A stretch of DNA of 64,000 nucleotides from positions 120,022,035 through 120,086,034 of the forward strand of contig OY987298.1 of NCBI GenBank assembly GCA_963920635.1, read 5' to 3'. Position numbers and translations under genes: made by a program. Each line of letters begins with the position of its first letter. Position 1 is the first letter of the stretch. Source of the stretch: Pseudeuparius sepicola. Lineage: Eukaryota > Arthropoda > Insecta > Coleoptera > Anthribidae. This document shows, piece after piece, positions 59,149 through 64,000 of this stretch. Below the pieces are notes generated by a model. That model was given only the letters and a program-made list of their open reading frames with translations, did no database searches and had not been told where the DNA came from.

Positions 59149-59209
59149 TAGAATAATTAGAAGTCGCTTGGTATTTTTTAAGTTTTGAAAATATATATAA
59201 TTTTTTTAC
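58818..59209. repeat. 53-bp perfect inverted repeat across the pogo end
   Basis: 58818-58870 (inside the pogo element) and 59157-59209 (outside it) are perfect inverse copies containing TACCAAGCGACTTCTAA. An (AAT)n run and the pogo right TIR lie between them. Confidence 0.85.
59078..59149. repeat. (AAT)n microsatellite
   Basis: About 24 uninterrupted AAT units. On the minus strand it is (ATT)n, as in the tails of the LINEs here, so it may be the tail of a lost copy. Confidence 0.95.
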
Positions 59210-59424
59210 AGGTCCATGCAGAAAGCGGTACTGCTTGCGACAGCCCGAACCGTCAGGAAATTCATGGGGAATGCAGGATCGTCCAGCAACATCAATGTCA
59301 CCTAAGGCCCGATTACATGGCAAGGGTCTCGTCCGAGCCAGATCCTTTTGGTATCCGGGATGCCCGGGATCTGAGTGAATGTTCCCCGTAGAGGGAGTGC
59401 GAATGCCTTTTGGCTAAGTCGAGA
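59210..59424. other. Unassigned moderately GC-rich segment
   Basis: Lies between the 53-bp repeat and the LINE 3' end. It contains GCCTTTTGGCTAAG (about 59405), identical to a stretch of U2 snRNA, but the rest does not resemble U2. Confidence 0.4.
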
Positions 59425-59610
59425 TAATAATTTCTTTATTTCCTTTGATGCATATATACAGTGCATATGGAAAACGTCATGTAGCATACAAGAAGTATCA
59501 CAGTATTTATCTATTATATACATATATATATAAAAAAAAGTTTATATCAATATCTACGCACAATATAACATTCAAAGATACAACAAACAAATACATTACA
59601 AAAAAAAAGA

Positions 59611-60345
59611 TCATAAGTCAATGTCCGAGTCAAAGAACTCATGTATATTATAAAAACTATACATAAGAAGTTTAGATTTCAATTTATTTTTAAAGAGAAC
59701 TACACTATCAGATTTTTTAATATTTGTCGATAGCTTATTAAATATTTTAGTGCCCATTACAAGTAATGAATTCTTTGTTACATTTAGTCGAGCCCTTGGA
59801 ATTCTCAATTGATTCCTTGTTCGAGTATCATAAGAATGTGCATCCCTATTATACATTAATATATGTTTCTCCTTGTAAATCCGTACAGACACTTCAAGTA
59901 TGTAAACAGAAACAGCTGTTAAAATTTTCATATCTCTAAATGCGGATCTGCATGATTGACGACTGCTGAGACCCTTGATGCAACGTATTATCCTTTTTTG
60001 GCAGATAAGAACCCGAGGCATCACTGACGACGTGCCCCAGAAACAGACACCATAGTGCAGTCGTGAACCAACTTGAGCATAATAGACCGCAATCAGCTGA
60101 GGAATAGAAAGAACCGTTCTCAAATTGCGAAATAGAAAACAACATTTATGAAGTGAGGATACCACACCTTCACAGTGGTATCTCCAAGACATGTGTTCAT
60201 CGACCACTACTCCCAAAAACCTGGTGTGGGATGTCCTCTCAATTTTGATGTCATTAACAGAGATATTTAAAGGCATATCAGATATATTCTGATAATTATG
60301 AAACCTAATATAATTGGTTTTTTCCAAGTTCAAATAGAGAGAGTT
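59611..60345 (-). pseudogene. LINE ORF2, part 2: RT thumb and C-terminal region
   Basis: The frame resumes at FSENSLYLNLEKTNYIRFH, then HTRFLGVVVDEHMSWRYHC, IAVYYAQVGSRLHYGVCFWG, VLICQKRIIRCIKG and KIFNKLSTNIK. This is the normal continuation after YADD. The first methionine in this frame is internal and is not a start. Intact to TAA at 59611-59613. Confidence 0.85.
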
Positions 60346-60346
60346 T

Positions 60347-62527
60347 TCACTGAACCAAGTTATTCATATTTTCCCTGCAGCACTTTTCCAAATCGAAGTT
60401 ATTTATATTAGATACAATTAGCGATGCGTCGTCTGCATACAGTGTATAGCCACATTTTGACCCCAAACTTTTTCCAATATCATTAATATAGATCAAGAAC
60501 AATACTGGCCCCAAAATGGAGCCCTGTGGAACCCCTATGTCGATCTGAAGGATATCAGAGTCAACCACACCAGTACCAGAAGCTGAATTTGAAAAACTCA
60601 AAGAAACATATTGCCGACGATCCTTAAGAAACGACGATATCCACTGCAATGGTATACCACGTATACCATACCGCTCAAGCTTGTCCAGTAGTATGTCGTG
60701 GTTAACGCAGTCGAAAGCCCTACTGAGGTCACAGAAGACCCCAGCAGGACTCTCTCCCTTCTCCATGTGAGCCAAAACACTTTGGGCGAAGTGGTGAACC
60801 GCATCAGCCGTAGATAGACCCGATCTAAATCCAAACTGCTCTTTATTTAATATATTGAATTTGTTGAGGAAACTTTGAAGCCTGTCCAAGTAACAATACT
60901 CCAATATCTTTGAAAATACAGAAGATAATGCAACTGGGCGATAACTCTCAACTGAACATTCATCATTTTTCTTATAAAGGGGAACAACTTTACTTAGTTT
61001 CAGAGATTTCGGAAATTTCCCAGTTTTGAAAGATATATTTACGAGGTGAACTAGAGGAGACGCAGAAATATCAATAATTTTCTTTACTAGAAATGATGGT
61101 ATATCATCAAAGCCTTGAGATTTTTTAGGCTTAAACTTTCTCTTGAGTAACATTATTAGCTCCCCCTCCACAAAGGGGTCCAAAAATAAAGTCCTATCCA
61201 CCCGCTCAATCTGTTCTAAACTAATATTCTGCCTCTGCGTAATGCTGCTAATTACATTATAAGGTGCTTGTTTAAAATAATCATTAAACATATTTGAAAC
61301 AGCTCGTGGCTCCTCAATATAGGCATTATCTTTTTTGATGATTATATCCTTCAATGTGGGTATCTTTTTATTCGATAGTATTCCTACTATTTGCCACGCG
61401 GTTTTTGTTGGATTTTTTGAATGACTTATTTGGCTCTGATAAAATTGTTTTTTGGTGTGAGCAATTAAAGTAGTATGTGCCTTTTTTGCCTTTCTATACA
61501 GTGGTTCAACCTCGGGAAACTGTTTTTTAGTAAGAAATAACTCTTTAAGATTTTGGCTAGATGATCTGACTTCACCATTTACCCATGTTTTTTTTGTGCC
61601 GTTTCTATAACGTACTCTTTTCTCAAAGTGTTTCTGAAAGTAGTGTTGGAAAGTTCTCTGAAATCTGTCAAAGCTGTGATCCATTTCACTTTCAGCGAAT
61701 ACGTCCTCCCAGGTTTCACTGGATATGTCATGACAAAATTGCTCAACATTCCATGGACTGAAGTTTCTTTTTAGTTCCCTCACATCCTTGGGGGATACCC
61801 CCTGATCATAGTTTACGTTCAAGAGCAGACTATTGTGGTCCGAAATGTAGTTCGTTTCAACATTGCATTTAACCTCAAAATTTACATAAATATGGTCCAA
61901 AGTACGACCGTATCTCGTGGGCTCATTTACAATGTTCACCAGGCCATAACCAGACAATATGTCTTGCAACACTCTATAGCGCTGATGGTCCCTGGTGGGA
62001 TCTATGTTAAAATCTCCACCTAATATAATTTTAGTATTAGGCTTGTATATAAATTCTAACAAATCATACAAATTATTACGAAACACATTAAAATCACTAT
62101 CATTGGCGGGTGAACGATAACAGTTAATTATCAGTATGGAGTTGCAGGAATCTGGTTTCCAAATAAGCCCACAAACTTCAATATGCTTTTCAGCACAAAA
62201 CCGATTTAAATCAAGTTTTTGTACAATAAGGCTCTGCTCGCTCCAGATTCCTGCCCCACCTCCTTTATGTACCAATCTACTATAATTGCAAATAGGCACA
62301 AAATTTGCAAAATGAACACTGTCCTTAGTAATCTCTTTCATTCCAGTCTCTGTCAAACAAACAATTTTTACACCATGTTTATAGTTGTTTAAGTATTCTG
62401 TGGTTATTAAATTAACCTTGTCAAGAGTTAAAATTTGGCAGTTCAGAAACAGAATTTTTGTCACGTTATTACCACATTCACTCACATTTCTTCGATCCTT
62501 CACTTTGCAGCATTTCCTATGCCTCAT
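60347..62527 (-). CDS. LINE ORF2, part 1: AP endonuclease and reverse transcriptase
   Basis: 726 codons. Endonuclease motifs: CLTETGMK (Glu60), INCYRSP, GGDFNID (171-177) and SDHNSLLL (229-236). RT motifs: KSQGFDDIPSFLVKK, VVPLYKKND and SYRPVALSSVFSKILE, QFGFRSGLSTADA, FCDLSRAFDCVNHDILLDKL, GVPQGSILGPVLFLIYINDI, and the catalytic YADD (697-700). It nicks target DNA and copies the element RNA at the site. The frame ends early at LVQ, 26 residues after YADD, where a shift moves the rest into another frame; the break is small and could reflect slippage in a short repeat. Clade (Jockey, CR1 or Daphne) not decided. Confidence 0.87.
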   Translation of the reverse strand: MRHRKCCKVKDRRNVSECGNNVTKILFLNCQILTLDKVNLITTEYLNNYKHGVKIVCLTETGMKEITKDSVHFANFVPICNYSRLVHKGGGAGIWSEQSLIVQKLDLNRFCAEKHIEVCGLIWKPDSCNSILIINCYRSPANDSDFNVFRNNLYDLLEFIYKPNTKIILGGDFNIDPTRDHQRYRVLQDILSGYGLVNIVNEPTRYGRTLDHIYVNFEVKCNVETNYISDHNSLLLNVNYDQGVSPKDVRELKRNFSPWNVEQFCHDISSETWEDVFAESEMDHSFDRFQRTFQHYFQKHFEKRVRYRNGTKKTWVNGEVRSSSQNLKELFLTKKQFPEVEPLYRKAKKAHTTLIAHTKKQFYQSQISHSKNPTKTAWQIVGILSNKKIPTLKDIIIKKDNAYIEEPRAVSNMFNDYFKQAPYNVISSITQRQNISLEQIERVDRTLFLDPFVEGELIMLLKRKFKPKKSQGFDDIPSFLVKKIIDISASPLVHLVNISFKTGKFPKSLKLSKVVPLYKKNDECSVESYRPVALSSVFSKILEYCYLDRLQSFLNKFNILNKEQFGFRSGLSTADAVHHFAQSVLAHMEKGESPAGVFCDLSRAFDCVNHDILLDKLERYGIRGIPLQWISSFLKDRRQYVSLSFSNSASGTGVVDSDILQIDIGVPQGSILGPVLFLIYINDIGKSLGSKCGYTLYADDASLIVSNINNFDLEKCCRENMNNLVQ

Positions 62528-62671
62528 TTAATTTTTTTATATTCTTCGTATTTCAAAAAATTTTGCCTACGGCGCGTTTTAGTAAACAAACACCTCTGCT
62601 TCTTCTGTATACCCGCTATAAAAAAAAACAATGATTTCTATGGGCTCACACTGTCGGTGACACTAGCTATA

Positions 62672-63180
62672 CAGAGGGTCTCACTTAAGAGTGAAACAAC
62701 CTTATAACTTCTTTAATTTTTTACCGACCAGGACGAAATTTTTACCAAAGGTGGATGACATTGTTGCCTACTTATTTCCAAAAAATTAGTTGTCTACATC
62801 AAAGTCAAAGCCACCTCCGATGCCACAATCAAAGCTAAAAATCCGAAAGTCATATTGTGCATTAGGCAGAATCGATCCAGAACCCTAAATCTAAAATTTT
62901 GTCAAAATCAAAAAATATTAAAAAAAAGTAAAAATTCAAAAAAAATAAAATTTGTTTTGTAGCTATTAATTTCAATTTAAAATGATTACTTTTTGAAAAC
63001 AACTTGCCTTAAATTCCATGGCACGCTTTTAGCCTCGATTGTGGCATAGCAGGTGGCATTGACTTTGGAGTAGGCAACTAATTTTTTGGAAATAAGTAGG
63101 CAACAACGCCATCTACCTTGGTAAAAATTTAAAAATTAAAAAAGTTATAAGGTTGTTTCACTCTTAAGCGAGACACTCTG
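62672..63180. mobile_element. 509-bp palindromic element
   Basis: TIRs of about 150 bp (62672-62826, 63036-63180): CAGAGGGTCTCACTTAAGAG and the inverse of CAGAGTGTCTCGCTTAAGAG. TA precedes the left end. TTATTTCCAAAAAATTAGTTG lies in the left TIR with its inverse in the right. No coding sequence. Confidence 0.8.
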
Positions 63181-63321
63181 TTTATAAGAAAAAGAAGTAG
63201 GTCTTGGCTACTAGTCAACATAGAAAAATTTACCACCAGTTGACAGTAATATTTTTTGCTTCTTTCGTTAAGTATTTAACTTGTCGGTCTCTCGGTCGGG
63301 CTAAAGTGGACACCGCGTGAA

Positions 63322-63500
63322 CCAACTGAGGCATACCGGCCAACAGCCGCCCAATTTTCAATCGCGACCCAGCCAGTAATCAGATTTTCCGGGCTGCCCT
63401 TTAATTAAATCCTTTATCTTTATTGCGCTGCGGGCCTTACCTATGAGCAGCCCTCGTAGTTTTTATTGACTTTGTCAATGTCCAATCTGGTCTTCCCCAC
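63322..63500 (+). repeat. Dispersed ~165-bp repeat, copy 3 of 3
   Basis: CCAATTTTCAATCGCG, CAGATTTTCCGGGCTGCC and GCGGGCCTTACCTATGAG. The 3' end diverges into CTTCCCCACGCA. Confidence 0.7.
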
Positions 63501-64000
63501 GCATAGTTTTAATTCGATTTAGATAGATTGAATTTTGCTTTGACAAAGTTCGGATTAAATTATATTGGTTCGCAAAACTTTTTGTATGGACATCTTTGTG
63601 ACATCACTTCCTAAAAAGCGACGGTCCCTTAGTTACTTGCCTAGTTCAAATATGTTTCCTTTTCTATTAAAATGAGAAAGTTTATTGTAATTTATTTTAA
63701 ATTGTGACGAAGATCATTATGGAAAACCTGACCTAACTGACTTTTTCGAGACACATTATGTCGAAGCATGTTTTCGTTTGTCTATTTAATCTTTCAAATA
63801 ATAATAAATTTGTAGAAAATCTAAACCAATTTTGGTGCAAGTGCACTATTACAGGTTGTCAATAATACAAGATGAGTCTTTGACCGGTTAAATTAAAAAC
63901 TCAACTCTACATCGGAAGGAAGGCCCGAGGTATGTAGGTGTAAGTGAAATAATGTTGAGTTGGCGGCCTACTTGATTGTCAGTTTTATTGACATGGCCGA
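63501..64000. other. Gene-free end of window
   Basis: Nothing recognised. Confidence 0.45.

Larger units (their letters stand above)
59425..62640 (-). mobile_element. Jockey/CR1-like LINE, near-complete ORF2, 5'-truncated
   Basis: Minus strand: AP endonuclease, reverse transcriptase, C-terminal domain, 3' UTR with AATAAA near 59437-59445 and a short ATT repeat (about 59426-59434). No ORF1 (gag-like) precedes it; the 5' end lies near 62640, just before a palindromic element. One frameshift splits ORF2. The long, mostly open ORF shows a younger insertion than most elements here. Confidence 0.88.

Noticed and set aside
59078..59323. 81-codon minus-strand frame ending in poly-tyrosine
   Set aside because: The tyrosines are just the (AAT)n microsatellite translated.
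59400..59430. 14-bp match to U2 snRNA (GCCTTTTGGCTAAG) beside the LINE 3' end
   Set aside because: The match is short and flanking bases do not follow U2. It could hint at a U2-targeting LINE, but the element's RT does not support that and one short match is weak.
1..64000. CRISPR-like reading of the regularly spaced repeats at 1.2-2.2 kb
   Set aside because: The boxes are short, inverted within each unit, and lie in a eukaryotic transposon arm; spacers are related to each other rather than unique.

Overview
The window reads as insect nuclear DNA: AT-rich, short introns (50-65 bp), one intact CYP6-type cytochrome P450 gene, and otherwise almost wall-to-wall transposable elements of classes typical of insects (BEL/Pao, Jockey/CR1-like LINEs, Penelope-like elements, mariner/DUF4817, pogo, hAT). 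A beetle or another insect with a large repetitive genome is likely; the sequence does not fix the order. No rRNA, CRISPR or bacterial operon is seen.

Layout. 0.2-7.1 kb: a decayed BEL/Pao LTR retrotransposon, with its 3' LTR, interrupted by a 2.4-kb palindromic transposon inserted at a TA and itself sitting in a Penelope-like (PLE) fragment. 8.1-10.8 kb: a 2.7-kb set of nested palindromes. 11.6-12.9 kb: mariner and PLE relics and a palindrome carrying a transposase stub. 14.2-15.9 kb: the P450 gene (3 exons, 512 aa), the only convincing host gene. 17.4-19.4, 20.6-24.1, 28.6-28.9, 30.5-31.5, 33.0-36.0, 38.6-40.4, 42.6, 44.7-45.6 and 62.7-63.2 kb: further inverted-repeat elements, several with relics of one DUF4817/mariner-like transposase family. 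36.9-38.3 kb: a PLE relic with a GIY-YIG endonuclease. 45.6-47.2 kb: a TIR element full of TTAACAC/GTGTTAA hairpins. 49.3-49.6 kb: a near-perfect hairpin made from a PLE 3' end. 51.7-53.2 and 59.4-62.6 kb: two LINEs with (ATT)n tails. 55.4-56.1 kb: a non-autonomous hAT with an 8-bp target duplication. 57.2-59.0 kb: a fossil pogo element with perfect 24-bp TIRs.

The main signal is a modular system of palindromic elements ending in CAGGGTG...CACCCTG next to TA. Short units of fixed length (343 bp twice, 183 bp three times plus 184 bp once) occur as inverted pairs around different central cores, and one ~520-bp core appears twice inside different arm units. Elements of this type that still hold coding sequence encode the DUF4817/mariner-like transposase, so that family is the likely mobiliser. 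Coordinates come from reading by eye; identity figures are estimates and no database search was run.
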